Assembly (NCBI GenBank): GCA_963691705.1
Contig: OY829542.1
Location: 32,412,579-32,476,578, forward strand
Direction: 5' to 3'
DNA from: Viola odorata
Lineage: Eukaryota > Streptophyta > Magnoliopsida > Malpighiales > Violaceae
DNA length: 64,000 nucleotides
Below the pieces are notes generated by a model, which saw only the letters and a list, made by a program, of their open reading frames with translations, did not search any database and was not told the origin of the DNA. Within the stretch, counting starts at the first letter, position 1. Every line of letters begins with the position of its first letter. The translations under genes and the position numbers were made by a program. Shown piece after piece: positions 8,603 through 19,962 of the stretch.

Positions 8603-10521
8603 AGAACGCCTTCTAGAAGCATTAAGTGCTTCAAATGTGGGGGCAGGGGCCATATGAAGGCCGAGTGTCCCAATAGGCTAGTCATCTTGATTCGCGAGGG
8701 AGGAGAATTAGAGAGTGAGGATGATGAGGAGACAGCCCCACCTCACGGTCACTTATGGGATATTGATGATGATTCGAATGAAGAGGAGGTTGGATATGCC
8801 TATGTAGACGTGCCAACATGCCTAGTTGTGAGGCGCACATTAAGTGTGGCAGCAAAGGAAGATGATAAAGTCCTTGAGCAGCGAGAAAACTTGTTCCATA
8901 CGCGTGGGGTTTCGAATGGAATGGTAATCTCCATCATTGTAGACAATGGGAGTTGTGCGGATGTGGCCAGCACTCTCCTTGTGCACTCCTTGGGTCTCCC
9001 CACCTCCAAACACCCTAGGCCATACTCCTTGAATTGGTTCAACGATGGGAGTTCAGTTAAGCTCAAGCGGCAAGTCCTCATTCCACTTCAGATTGGAAAA
9101 TACACGGATGAGCGCTTATGTGATGTGGCACCGATGCATTCTAGCCATCTCCTCCTTGGCAAACCTTGGCAATTCGATCAGAAGGCCATTCACGATGGTT
9201 TTCGCAACACTTACAAGCTAGAACACCTTGGCAGCAAGTTCATTATCCCACCCCTTCCTCCTAGCCAAGTGTACGAAGACCAGTTGAAGTTAGAAAAGGC
9301 TTCAACCACTTTTGAGATAACATCTTCTCTTGGATCACAAAAGGTGTGGAGTGGAGAGAAGAATGTAAGTTGTGAGAGTGTTAAAAACAACGGGCATGAA
9401 AAAAGCGAGCATGCCCCGAGTGGAGAGAAAAATGTGAGCTTTGCAAGTGAGTTGAGTGGTAACACACGACTTGACAAAAGTAAGCAAGTTAGTGAGCCTT
9501 TGAGTGGAGTGAAAATGGGCAGCAAAGTGAGTTTAATTGCTAAAGGAAGAGATGTAAGGCATGCTCTTATCATGCGCAAGCCTTGCATCCTAATCAGATT
9601 TAAGGAACACTCGCTTATTGCTTCTAACACTAATCCTTCCTTTCCCCCTCTTATGTCTCCTCTTTTGCTAGATTTCAAGGATGTGTTTCCGGAAGAAATC
9701 CCCAATGGCCTTCCACCCGTGCGTGGAATTGAGCACCGGATTGATTTCCTCCCCGGATCAACTCTTCCAAACCGCCCGGCATACAGCTGCAATCCGAAAG
9801 AAACACATGAACTTCAGCAGCAAATTGACGCTCTTCTAGACAAGGGTTTCATTCGGGAGAGCCTCTCCCCTTGTGCTGTCCCCGTGATCCTCGTGCCTAA
9901 GAAGGATGGAAGTTGGCGCATGTGTATGGACTGCCGTTCCGTCAATAAAATCACAGTAAAGTACTCTCACCCTATCCCTCATTTAGATGACATGCTAGAT
10001 GAGTTAAGTGGTGCTAAAATCTTCTCTAAAATTGACTTAGTGAGTGGCTATCACCAAATTAGAATGCATGAGGAAGATCAATGGAAAACAGCCTTTAAAA
10101 CTAAGTTCGGTCTTTATGAATGGCTTGTTATGCCCTTTGGTCTCACAAATGCTCCTAGCACTTTTATGCGTCTAATGAACCATGTACTTAGGCCTTTTAT
10201 CGGCAAATTTGTGGTTGTTTATTTTGACGACATATTGGTTTATAGCACTTGTTTAGAAGTCCATTTAGACCATTTGCACCAGATTTTTCTTACCCTTCGC
10301 AAGCATCAACTCTTCGCGAAGTTATCCAAGTGTGAATTCTATTTGGAGAAAGTGCACTTCCTTGGCTTCATTGTAGGTACCTTCGGCCTCAAGGTAGACA
10401 ATGAGAAGGTTAGGGCCATTGCTGAATGGCCAACACCAGCCAACTTGGGAGACGTGCGTTCCTTCCACGGGCTGGTCGGATTCTACCGCCGTTTCGTCAA
10501 AGACTTCTCCACCATCGCCGA
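8603..10521 (+). CDS. R2 nucleocapsid knuckle, protease and reverse transcriptase
   Basis: One open frame of about 640 codons. In order: CCHC knuckle CFKCGGRGHMKAEC (from 8627) that binds RNA; an aspartic-protease region with active-site-like VDNGSC near 8940 and LLLGKPWQFD; a linker with HEKSEH at 9395; RT from about 9730 ([50 protein letters not shown]) with catalytic YFDD at 10220-10231. It stops in FSTIA at the R4 insertion. The continuation APLNALTKK is at 14952. Reading through into R4 gives a spurious tail ending at 10612. Confidence 0.92.
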
Positions 10522-11208
10522 TGATACAAGCACGGATGCTCTAGGCGCACCTACTCATGGGCAGGCCGGCCATCCCGTGAAGAAGTCCGCACCGAACCCT
10601 ACTAAGCCATGAGGCCACACGGCTAAGGCCTTGCATCCACCTTCTGTTTGGCCGAAGCCCATCCTCCAAGCCCATTTTCAGTTGCTGCCAAGGCAAACCC
10701 CCCCTTTGTGTAAGGGTGTAAGGGTATTTAACCATTATGTTAGGATTTTAGTATTTAAAGTGCATTCCTTTTCATTTCAGCACTTGCCTTTGATTTTGAT
10801 GATATTCTCTTTGGCCAATTCTTAGAGTAAACTAGTGTAACTTAGGGTTCTTGGTAACCGGTGCCAATAGGGTTGAATACCATTGTTTATCTTCTATCTC
10901 TTCTTGTAATTAAGCTCTTGAGCTTTGTTCTTAAATCAGAAAAGAGAGATCCTTAACTAGTTTGTAGAAAGGTTGCTTGTTCTTAAGATCAAGAGAGTTT
11001 TCTAATTAGTTAAGTTCTTATTATGTTCATCATCTAAACACCTCTAAACATCATCCATTTCCGCTGCAACACATACTCCATTTGAACACTAAAAGTACCT
11101 TCATCCGTTCATCCATCCAAGCTGCCAACCTCTCACAAGAGGACTAGATCCAGCTCAAGAATAGCAATTCGGTCTCCTTCTATCCAAATCGAAGTTGAGC
11201 CGTTATCA
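10522..11208 (+). repeat. R4 5' LTR (687 bp)
   Basis: The first ~85 bp keep an open frame ending NPTKP-stop. TATTTAAA at 10752 is a weak TATA candidate. From about 10785 it is nearly identical to the R3 LTR. Confidence 0.94.
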
Positions 11209-12762
11209 AGTGGTAGCGGAGCTTCAGTTGTCCTCTAGGTTGGTTTTTCTTGTTCTCCTCTTCATTTCTACGGTTAGAATCATCTTCTCTACCGTAGAAC
11301 TTCTTTCCTTTGTGCTGAAATTTTTCTGTTTTCCATAACCGTTCCTCTCTTCGGTTAAAACTTCATTTTCTTGAGTTTCTTCGGTTCAAACACCTTGATT
11401 CTTATTTTCTATGGTTTAAACATTGTTTTCTACCATAGGAATCATTCCCACTTCATTTGAAATTTTTGGTGTTCTTGAAGAAATTTTTGTCTTTTAGTGT
11501 GCTGAATTTTGGAAGAACACAAGTGCTGAAATTTTTTGTGTTTGTGTGCATCAAAATGGACGAAATTTCTTCTTCTTAATTGTGTATTTGCTGCTGAAGT
11601 TATTGGAGCCTCCTATGGTGGCCTTGAGAGCCATGTGGACTGATTTGTTCTCTTGCTAAGTGCCGAAATTGCTTGTCCACATCACCTTGATTGTGAGCCT
11701 AGTATTTTCCTCAATTGTGAGCCAAGCATTTCAGCTTGTTCTCCAACCTAGCTGGCCCTAATTTAGCATCTCTACACATTGTATGTTTGTCATACACGTC
11801 CACCTCACATGCCACATCACTTGCTAGGTCATCCACTCAATTAGTGACACATCATCTTCACTTGCCACATCACACTTTTTGGCATCTAGTAAAAATATTT
11901 TCAAGAGCTAAACTACTTGTCTTTCACTTCTTCTTTGAAAATACTTGTCATACAAGTGAGTCTTCTTCACCCTTTGCTAAAAACAGAATTTAAAAGAAGG
12001 GAACTAAAAGAATTGATCAAAAAACATAAAAAAGTGATCAAGTTCCTCACTTCTCTCAAAAAAAAAAGGAGAGAGAAGAAAAGCAAAGGAGTCACAAGCA
12101 AGGAGCTACTTGTGTATGTGCATTTGAAGTGAATTACTTTGATTGTGTAGTGTCTTAGTGGATGAACACAAGTTTCGGTTTTCAATTGATGTTTTCCAAT
12201 TCAGATTTTCGTTTTCTATTTTTTTTTCCTTTTGACTAGTTTCGGCTTTTGTGTTTGTGTGAGCATCTGTTCTCCGTTTGTACTGACATTTGGTGTGATG
12301 AAACTTCAGTCTGAGTAGAACAACTCTTATGTTTTGGTCTTCGGCTAATTCTGTGTTGTTCCTATACTTCTCGTCAACTCAAAATCAGTGTGCAGTTTTC
12401 ACCCGAAATTTCAGTTTTGAGTCTTTCATTTCAATTGAGTAGCTTGTCTTAGTGTTTTCCTTTCTTTGTTTCCGCACATACACATATCTACTCTAAGTCA
12501 ATTTAGTGATCAAAATCAAGTTCTCTTCTTTGATCACTATTTCGGCTTTCCTTCACCTTTCCTTCTAGCCCTAGTTTTCATTGCTTTTCCTTGTGCCTTA
12601 GTGATTCTTTGAGTCATTACTGCCTTCGGTTTTGGGTTGGGGCTTGGAGAGAGAATTGTGAGCTTATTAGAGTGATAAACACGAGTGCAAACACGTGAGG
12701 GAGGGACTAACATTTTTATTAGCTATAAATTGTGTTTGTTTCTTTTTTTAGGTTATTTTTCT
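11209..12762 (+). other. R4 primer site and leader
   Basis: TGGTAGCGGAGC at 11211-11222, then about 1.5 kb of AT-rich leader without a credible gene. It includes repeated CACATCAC/CACATGCC motifs (11800-11880), an A/G-rich stretch (11985-12100), and the block CACGTGAGGGAGGGACTAAC (12692-12711) with TTTTTTAG ending at 12751 just before the ORF start. Confidence 0.78.
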
Positions 12763-14357
12763 ATGTCTTCTTGTTATTCGGAGGATGAAGGGTCTTCTTG
12801 GGAAGAGGATTCTTGTTATTCTAATGTCGCGCCCACGGTTACTAGTGACCACTTCACTCCTTGTTATGATGGGCATCATTCTTTCGTTGGGCATGAGACA
12901 CCGTATGGTACCAGCCCGTATATGGTTGATAGTGTGGCCTACCCGTGTGGTTCTTATGATGGGAGCGCCTATTCCGAAGGGTATCAGCCACAGTGTGATT
13001 TTCGTAAGCCCTCATGGCAATCTTATGAGTATGAGCAGCCGGACCACATTGAGGAGCACCCACACCGCCCCTCTTTACCTTATGTGGCGCCACCTCCATA
13101 TGGTGCCCGTAGCTCATCACGCGTGATAGAGGCGCCGGTTGATCACCTCCTTTATCCACACGGACGTGACTATGTTCCATATGGGCCACCATCATCACCC
13201 CGTGACCCTAGGTCTCCTAGTATACCACCTCGCCACGCGCTGCCGTATTTTTATGAGCAGCCTACTCACCATGTCACTTGGCCCCGCCACCTCCTAGGCA
13301 CGCCACACCGTATTCCTATGATCAGCCTACTCACCATGTCACTAGGCCCCCGCCACCTCCCAGCCGAGACTTTGACACCGTGACTGCCTCCTATACCCCT
13401 CCACATTTGAGGGTTGCTCCTCCGCACCCTTCCTATCACCTTACCCCATCACATGACCTAGGGTCGTCCCATGCACAAGTACCTTCACCCTTCGACTCAG
13501 AGATTGCTCCAATTCTAGCACGAGTGCAACGTAGCACTCAATCCATGGCAGAAACCATGGCCGCAATGACACTGATATTGGAAAACCTACGGGACTCCGG
13601 GCACCTTGGGCAATGTGAAGAGGTTAGTGTTTGCCCTCCCGATTGGCACTCTATTGATGATATTTTGGATCCAATTGAGGAGGAGTTGTTTCCATCTGAA
13701 TTGCCATCACTTATTAAGGTTGAGTTGACTCCGTGTGAGGAGAAGCTACTGGTTTCGGATGTTCATGTGGAGTTTGGGAGCGAAGGGAATACAAGTAGGG
13801 TTTGTGAGTTCACTTCGGATTGCCATGAGACAGCCGCACATTGCCTTGCATTGCAGCTCACTTTTCAGCCCTTGGGTAGTGCCTTCTCCATCATTCCGAG
13901 GGTGCCTAGGTATGGATTTGTCGACCCGTTCCTCCTTGGTTTTGGGCAGATTGGCCGTGCACTTGTCTTTCCATTTGAGGCGCCTCCAAGCGGCCTCACG
14001 GTCTCGGCCCCTACTAGGAGTTCGCACCTGACCCGAGTCACCTCCTTGCCCCGTCGTGGCCAATCCTTGATTGTTCTTGGTTGTTTTCTGCCCGCACCTA
14101 CACGTCTTCCCCGAGGAAGGCCTCCACCTTGGCCTATATTCACCGGGAGTTGTCGTTGGAGGGTTCCGTGTGTAGACACCAGCTGTGAGCATGCCTTGGC
14201 CCGTTCGGCCTTTCGAGGGATAGACCCTATAGATTCGAGGACGAATCTCCTCAAAGGGGGATGGGATGATACAAGCACAGATGCTCTAGGCGCACCTACT
14301 CATGGGCAGGCCGGCCATCCCGTGAAGAAGTCCGCACCGAACCCTACTAAGCCATGA
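12763..14357 (+). pseudogene. R4 ORF, homolog of the R3 ORF (one frameshift)
   Basis: Starts ATGTCTTCTTGT. The first ~170 codons are Tyr/Pro/His-rich and low-complexity. A one-base deletion in a C run near 13283, inside a duplicated QPTHHVT(W/R)-PPP unit, shifts the frame. The second frame (13278-14357, 359 aa) carries the conserved part: a coil-like block IAPILARVQRSTQSMAETM, then VSDVH..FGS, SDCHETAAHCLALQ, LGSAFSIIPRVP, DPFLLGF and PFE. These have integrase-like order but no catalytic glutamate. The last ~30 residues are encoded by the 3' LTR. Function unknown; the integrase relationship is inferred by eye. Confidence 0.65.
14253..14266 (+). other. R4 polypurine tract
   Basis: AAAGGGGGATGGGA abuts TGATACAAGC. 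It is in frame with the ORF (NLLKGGWDD). Confidence 0.88.
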
Positions 14358-14951
14358 GGCCACACGGCTAAGGCCTTGCACCCACCTTCTGTTTGGCCGA
14401 AGCCCATCCTCCAAGCCCATTTTCAGTTGCTGCCAAGGCAAACCCCCTTTGTCTAAGGGTGTAAGGGTATTTACCCATTATGTTAGGATTTTAGTATTTA
14501 AAGTGCATTCCTTTTCATTTCAGCACTTCCCTTTGATTTTGATGATATTCTCTTTGGCCAATTCTTAGAGTAAACTAGTGTAACTTAGGGTTCTTGGTAA
14601 CCGGTGCCAATAGGGCTGAATACCATTGTTTATCTTCTATCTCTTCTTGTAATTAAGCTCTTGAGCTTTGTTCTTAAATCAGAAAAGAGAGATCCTTAAC
14701 TAGTTTGTAGAAAGGTTGCTTGTTCTTAAGATCAAGAGGGTTTTCTAATTAGTTAAGTTCTTATTATGTTCATCATCTAAACACCTCTAAACATCATCCA
14801 TTTCCGCTGCAACACATACTCCATTTGAACACTAAAAGCACCTTCATCCGTTCATCCATCCAAGCTGCCAACCTCTCACAAGAGGACTAGATCCAGCTCA
14901 AGAACAGCAATTCGGTCTCCTTCTATCCAAATCGAAGTTGAGCCGTTATCA
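14267..14951 (+). repeat. R4 3' LTR (685 bp)
   Basis: Nearly identical to the 5' LTR, so R4 is a younger insertion than its R2 host. Ends GCCGTTATCA, followed by GCCGC and the R2 coding sequence. Confidence 0.94.
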
Positions 14952-15596
14952 GCCGCCCCCCTCAATGCTCTCACCAAAAAGAATGCGCCCTTCCTTTGGG
15001 GCAAAGAGCAAGAGGTGGCCTTCAACACACTCAAGGACAAGCTGACTTCCAGCCCGATCCTCACCCTCCCCAACTTCGATAAGACATTCGAGGTGGAGTG
15101 TGATGCAAGTGGGATAGGAATTGGGGCTGTTTTGGTCCAAGAAAAGAAACCGGTGGCTTATTTTAGCGAGAAGTTGAAGGGAGCTCAACTAAACTACTGC
15201 ACGTATGACCGAGAGTTATACGCACTTGTGAGAGCCCTCAATGTGTGGGAGCATTACTTGCTACCCAAGGAGTTCGTGGTTCACACGGATCACCTTAGCC
15301 TCAAATACCTCAAGGGAAAAGGGAAGCTCAACAAGCGCCATGCAGCATGGATGGAATTTATCGAGCGTTTCCCTTATCACATCAAGTATTTGAAAGGGAA
15401 GGACAACGTAGTGGCGGATGCTCTATACCGTAGGTATGCCCTTCTCACTTCCCTCCATTCACGCCTCTTAGGCTTCGCACACATCACTTCTTTGTATGCT
15501 GCTGATTTAGACTTTAAGGATGCTTATCTTGAATGCTCTAATGGTGCACATGGCATATTTGTGATACATGCTGATTTTCTGTTTCGTAAAGGTTGA
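14952..15596 (+). CDS. R2 RNase H region
   Basis: Continues R2 pol after R4: [13 protein letters not shown], then the RNase H core with [53 protein letters not shown] and KDNVVADAL. It removes the RNA strand during cDNA synthesis. The acidic residues in CDAS, the YDREL region, HTDH and VADAL are present. ALYRRYA replaces the usual ALSRRYA. It ends at an in-frame TGA (15594-15596) immediately before LCIPRCS, most simply CGA to TGA. Confidence 0.9.
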   Translation, partial: AAPLNALTKKNAPFLWGKEQEVAFNTLKDKLTSSPILTLPNFDKTFEVECDASGIGIGAVLVQEKKPVAYFSEKLKGAQLNYCTYDRELYALVRALNVWEHYLLPKEFVVHTDHLSLKYLKGKGKLNKRHAAWMEFIERFPYHIKYLKGKDNVVADALYRRYALLTSLHSRLLGFAHITSLYAADLDFKDAYLECSNGAHGIFVIHADFLFRKG

Positions 15597-16973
15597 TTGT
15601 GCATACCTCGTTGTAGTACACGTGAGTTACTTATGAGAGAATCGCATGGGGGAGGTCTAATGGGGCACTTTGGGGTAGATAAGACTCTTAGCACACTTAA
15701 AGAGCACTTCTTTTGGCCTCACATGAAGAAACATGTTGCTGATATTGTGGCTGCTTGTATTACTTGTAAACGTGCCAAGTCTAAATGCATTAATCATGGT
15801 CTTTACATCCCTTTGCCGGTTGCATCTCATCCATGGTGTGATCTCTCTATGGATTTTGTGGTTGGGCTGCCCCGAACCAAAAGGGGGAAGGATTCGTTGT
15901 TTGTAGTTGTTGATCGTTTCTCTAAAATGGCACACTTTATTCCTTGTCACACTACAAATGATGCATCTCACATTACCTCTCTTTTCTTTCATGAAATTGT
16001 TCGTTTACATGGCATGCCACGCACGATTGTTAGTGATAGGGATAGCAAATTCCTTAGTCATTTTTGGCGTGTGTTGTGGGCAAAGTTGGGAACTAAGTTG
16101 TTGTTTTCCACTTCGTGTCATCCTCAAACGGATGGCGAAACTGAAGTAGTTAATAGGACTTTAGGCACTATGTTGCGTGTTATGATTCAGCAATATTCCA
16201 AGTCTTGGGACGATTGTATCCCTTTTATTGAATTTGCATACAATCGCGCAATGCATTCTTCAACTCGCTTTTCTCCTTTTGAGCTAGTCTACGGGTTTAA
16301 CCCTCTTACCCCCATAGACTTGCTGCCTCTCTCTCTCACTGATTGTGCAAGCTTAGATGGCGAGGAGAAAGCAGCCATGGTCCGAAAATTGCATGAGAAA
16401 GCCAAGGAGCGAATGGAAGACTTGAACAACAAACTAATGGAAAAACGCAACTCGGGTCGCCACATCAAATCCTTTGAAGTGGGCGAATGGGTCTGGTTGC
16501 ATTTGAGAAAGGATCGTTTCCCCTCTCAACGCAAGGGAAAACTTAGCCAACGAGGAGATGGACCTTTTCTCATTGTGGAGAAATTCAGTGACAATGCTTA
16601 TCGTCTCGATATCCCTATTTCTTTTGGTTCCATAAGCTCAACTTTCAATATTAATGACTTGTCACCCTATTTTGTAGGTGATACCGATGGAGTTGAGGAG
16701 GAGCAGCCATTGGATTCGAGGTCGAATCCACTCAAAGGGGGAGGGGTTGATACGAGCACGAGCATGGGATACGTCACTAGAAGCAAAGGAATGGTAGCCG
16801 TGCTATTGAGGAGCCTTAGGGCCGAGGAGAGCAGCTTGGAACCAAGGCACAAATGGGTGACTTGCATGCACGCCAACTCCTTCGCCATAAGCACCGCTCG
16901 CGACTCATGGGCAGCCCGCGCATCCTATGAAGAACCCCGCACTGATCCCGCGCCTAACCCTAGGAAGCCATGA
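15597..16973 (+). CDS. R2 integrase with LTR-encoded tail
   Basis: In frame with the RNase H part after one TGA. HHCC domain: [11 protein letters not shown] ... CITCKRAKSK. Catalytic core: [31 protein letters not shown] module: RGDGPFLIVEKF, then SSTFNINDLSPYF. No chromodomain is seen. The last ~75 of 458 residues are encoded after the PPT by the 3' LTR (VTRSKGMVAVLLRSL..., ending NPRKP). The ending resembles the shorter R4 tail NPTKP. The codon at 15597 is internal rather than a real start. Confidence 0.92.
   Translation: MCIPRCSTRELLMRESHGGGLMGHFGVDKTLSTLKEHFFWPHMKKHVADIVAACITCKRAKSKCINHGLYIPLPVASHPWCDLSMDFVVGLPRTKRGKDSLFVVVDRFSKMAHFIPCHTTNDASHITSLFFHEIVRLHGMPRTIVSDRDSKFLSHFWRVLWAKLGTKLLFSTSCHPQTDGETEVVNRTLGTMLRVMIQQYSKSWDDCIPFIEFAYNRAMHSSTRFSPFELVYGFNPLTPIDLLPLSLTDCASLDGEEKAAMVRKLHEKAKERMEDLNNKLMEKRNSGRHIKSFEVGEWVWLHLRKDRFPSQRKGKLSQRGDGPFLIVEKFSDNAYRLDIPISFGSISSTFNINDLSPYFVGDTDGVEEEQPLDSRSNPLKGGGVDTSTSMGYVTRSKGMVAVLLRSLRAEESSLEPRHKWVTCMHANSFAISTARDSWAARASYEEPRTDPAPNPRKP
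16734..16747 (+). other. R2 polypurine tract
   Basis: AAAGGGGGAGGGGT before the LTR start TGATACGAGC; translated as LKGGGV. Confidence 0.88.
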
Positions 16974-17566
16974 GGCCGTGCGGATCAGCCCTTGCGCCTG
17001 CCCAAGCCTTGCGTCCTTAGCTGGTTGGCCGAAGCCCATCTTCCAAGCCCATCATCAATTGCTGCCAAGGCCAAGGCCAAGCCCCTTTGTCCAAGGGTGT
17101 AAGGGTATTTACCCCTTCTATTTTTAAGCTTAGGTATTTAAAGTGCATTGAATTCATTTCATCACTTTGTCTTTGTTTTTGTGATAAACTTCAGCCTAGA
17201 CCAACTCTTAGCTAGCTAATTAGGGTTCTTCAAACCAGCACACTATCTTCTCCAATTCGGGTTGCTCATCTCTTTTGATGAGAGGGCTGAATTGATTAGA
17301 GATCCTTTGTTCTTTTCAGCAAGGTTACTAAAGTCCATCTTGAGGGGGTTTGCTAAGAATAGAGTTCTTATTTGTTACTCCTAAATACACCTTTCCTGTA
17401 CATCCATGTTCATCCGCTGCATCTAACTCCGTCATCCCTTGAAATACTCATCCGCATCATCCTTTCTATCCGATTGAAGCAAGGTGCCGACCTCTTGAAG
17501 AGACTAGATCCGGCTCCCTCTCAAACCAGCGGCTAAACTCCTCTAAAAGGAGCTAGGGCCTTATCA
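16748..17566 (+). repeat. R2 3' LTR (819 bp)
   Basis: TGATACGAGC to GGGCCTTATCA. The first 226 bp are coding. Weak TATA TATTTAAAG at 17135. The 3' part matches the 5' LTR remnant at 2055-2430. The middle shares AAGCCCATC..CCAAGCCCAT and TTGCTGCCAAGGC with the R4 LTR. Confidence 0.92.
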
Positions 17567-18019
17567 CACGGTATGGTGAGTATGGTGGCCTAGGGCTTCC
17601 TCATCGTGGCCAAGATGGCCGACTGTTGTAGCCCTATCCGTATGACCCTCTACTTGCGGGAAGGCATAGTAGTCTAGACTAGTAGGATCTTGTGGCTGAG
17701 TAGTTTGATGATAATGGGCTTGTGGTGTGTAATTTGGGGCTGGTGTATACATTGGGGCTTGTGGGGAAGGCTGGGGTGGGTAAGTCGTGGTTGGAGGGTA
17801 ATTTGGAGGTTGTTGTGAGGGTGTAGAAACTTTTGCCGTTAAGGCAGCAATGGCAGCCAAGATGTCGATAGTGGCTTGCTCTTGTCTTGTGGCGTGTTGT
17901 TGCAAAGCAGTCACATGTTGGCGAGTCTCTCCCATTTAGACCGTAAGAGATGCCATGGCCGGGTTTAGAGGAGAGGACTCATCCGACCCCTCACTCAAAT
18001 TTGTGCTGTGGTTAGACAT
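17567..18019 (-). pseudogene. R5 gag N-terminal fragment
   Basis: Starts at the ATG complement at 18019. Same protein as R2 gag N-terminus. It has a nonsense codon at VQM, where CAA became TAA, so the track resumes at MGETRQHV. Unlike R2 it keeps the GAGGAA codons at the R2 stop site. Truncated at HHTHHTV by R2. Confidence 0.87.
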
Positions 18020-19257
18020 AGAAAATGTACCTACAAAAAGACGCAAACACAATTGCAAATGATAAAGGGTTAGTCCCTCCCTCACGTGTATCGCTCGTGT
18101 TTCGCACTACACTCTAATGCTCTCACAATCTCACCCACTCAAACTTCAGTTCCAAACCAAACAAAGTAGCTAGTAATGACTCTAAGACTCAAAGCGCACA
18201 AGGAGAATCAAAGAAAACTAGGGCAGAAATGAAAGGGAAGGAAACCGAATTAGTGTTCAAGGAAAATTGCTTGAGTTTGAACACTAATTAGGTTAGAGTG
18301 GATATTGGCGTAGGAATCAAGGGACGAAAACTCAAAGACACAAAAGAAAGGCAAGCTCAAAGGACCAACACTAGAAAAAATGGAGGGAAGCGAGACTAAG
18401 CTTCACAATTCAAAATTTGCGGCAAAATGAAACACTTGGTAAATGCACACCTTAACTTGAACGAAAATACTTCAAATGCACACATACATTTTGCCTCTTG
18501 CTTTGACTCACATGTATTCTTTTTCTTTTGATTGAGGGACTGATTTCACTCTTTTGATCCCTTTCTTTCTTTACTTTTTTTTTTTTTTTTTTTGACTTAG
18601 GGATTTCTTTTACTCTTTTGATCCCTTTCTTTTCTTTGCTGTCTTTTTTTTTTTTTTTGTAAGTGCAAGAGAGCTTCAATAAATGTATGAAATTTTGCAA
18701 GTTAAAAAAAATTTCACGAATTGACGAAATTTTTTGCTAACGTGCACCGAAATTTTCCACTAAAATAAACCATTATTTTGAAGTTAAAATGCACCAAAGT
18801 TTTTGCTAAAATGCACCCAAGTTTTGGCTAACATGCACCCAAAGTTGTCACTAAAATGCACCATAATTTTCGCTAATATGCACCAAGATGTGTGACAATG
18901 AGCTTAGGCAAATAAGATTGTATGACAAGGAGTTTATACCAAGTGTATGACAAACAAAGGGTGAGGGAAGCTTGCTGGTTTTAGGGCCGGCTGTGTGCAC
19001 AAGTAAATGAGAATACTAGGCTGAAAATAGGGAGATGTGGCCGAATAGGAAGAGAGGATTAAATGTGAAATACTTGGCTCAAATAAAATCAGTCCACATG
19101 GCTCTCATGGCCACCATAGGAAGCTCCAATATATTCAGCGGCAAATATTGTCAAGAAGATGAAGATTTCAGTCACAAAAGACACAATAAACACAAATCAA
19201 TCCAGCCAATGTGTTTGTGCAAGATCAAATCACTAGAAACAAAATTTTTTGACCTAA
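18020..19257 (-). other. R5 leader
   Basis: Contains the CACGTGAGGGAGGGAC block (minus, near 18080), the doubled A-rich GGGATCAAAAGAGT blocks (18540-18660) and the seven-unit 22-bp repeat (18738-18885). No gene. Confidence 0.82.
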
Positions 19258-19962
19258 GTGGCTGTCAGTTTGAGGGTGACAAGAAGTCGAATACAGCAAT
19301 TTAGTTCCAAGGCGACTCCACAACACTCGCCAAAAGTGGCTCAAAAATCTTCCATCACAGTCACTAACAATACTAATAGGCATACCATGGAGGCGGACTA
19401 CCTCTCTAAAGAATATATTAGCAACCTGAGATGCATCATTAGTATTTTTACAAGGCAAAAAGTGCGCCATTTTGGAAAACCAATCCACAACAATAAATAT
19501 ACCATCCTTACCATCCCAAGATTTAGGTAAACCTACAATGAAGTCCATGGACAGATCGGTCCAAGGTTGGGAAGGTACGGGCAGTGGCATAAACTCACCA
19601 TGACTAGCTAACCGAGATTTTGCCCTTTGGCAAACTACACATCTAGCAATCACACGCACAACATCACGTCTCATCTTAGGCCAATAAAAGTGTGATTTCA
19701 GCATGTCATAGGTTTTATTAATGCCAAAGTGGCCCATCAATCCACCACTATGTGATTCATGCACAAGTAATTCATGCAAAGAACACTTAGGAATGCAAAG
19801 GCGCTTGCGCCAAAATAGATAGTTATCATGCGTATAAAATTTCACATCAGCCATGGAATCACAAGTATTATAGATCTCACCAAAATCCAAATCAATAGAG
19901 TAGAGTGGAATTATTTGAGAAAACCCTAAAATTTTGACACTTAACGAAGAGATCAAGGCATA
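19258..19962 (-). pseudogene. R6 integrase, 3'-truncated
   Basis: About 235 residues: LISSLSVKILGFS, the HHCC domain ([13 protein letters not shown] ... CVVCQRAKS), core LSMDFIVGLP, and VSDCDGRF where relatives have VSDRD. The frame breaks after CHPQTD at the R5 junction, before the catalytic glutamate. It cannot encode a working integrase. Confidence 0.9.

Larger units (their letters stand above)
10522..14951 (+). mobile_element. R4: non-autonomous LTR element, 4.43 kb, TSD GCCGA/GCCGC
   Basis: LTRs 10522-11208 and 14267-14951 start TGATACAAGC and end GCCGTTATCA. Internal parts are a primer site, a 1.5-kb leader, one long ORF (broken by a frameshift) and a PPT. The TSD has one mismatch (10517-10521 versus 14952-14956). 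No RT is present. Confidence 0.94.
2055..17566 (+). mobile_element. R2: decayed autonomous Ty3/gypsy element hosting R3 and R4
   Basis: Structure: 5' LTR remnant, primer site, long leader, gag, NC-protease-RT, RNaseH, integrase, PPT, 3' LTR. Removing R3 (3787-6928) and R4 (10522-14951) restores continuity at both sites. Flanks of R3 are TTTGG/TTTGG; flanks of R4 are GCCGA/GCCGC within the FSTIAAPLN coding context. The right flank of R2 is CACGG inside the gag of R5, so R2 inserted into a member of its own family. Confidence 0.92.
17567..19257 (-). mobile_element. R5: 5' fragment of an R2-family element
   Basis: Minus-strand gag N-terminus and leader, closely matching R2 (7071-7530 and 2650-3786 plus 6934-7070). 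It is cut on the left by R2. On the right it stops at GACCTAA (19257), where R6 integrase begins; no LTR remains there. It shows the leader uninterrupted, which confirms the R3 insertion point. Confidence 0.88.

Noticed and set aside
10522..10612. Apparent C-terminal extension of the R2 RT frame ending NPTKP
   Set aside because: It is read-through into the inserted R4 LTR; true R2 coding resumes at 14952.
12854..13198. His-rich minus-strand ORF opposite the R4 ORF
   Set aside because: Antisense shadow of the Tyr/Pro/His-rich coding strand; no homolog on the R3 antisense strand.
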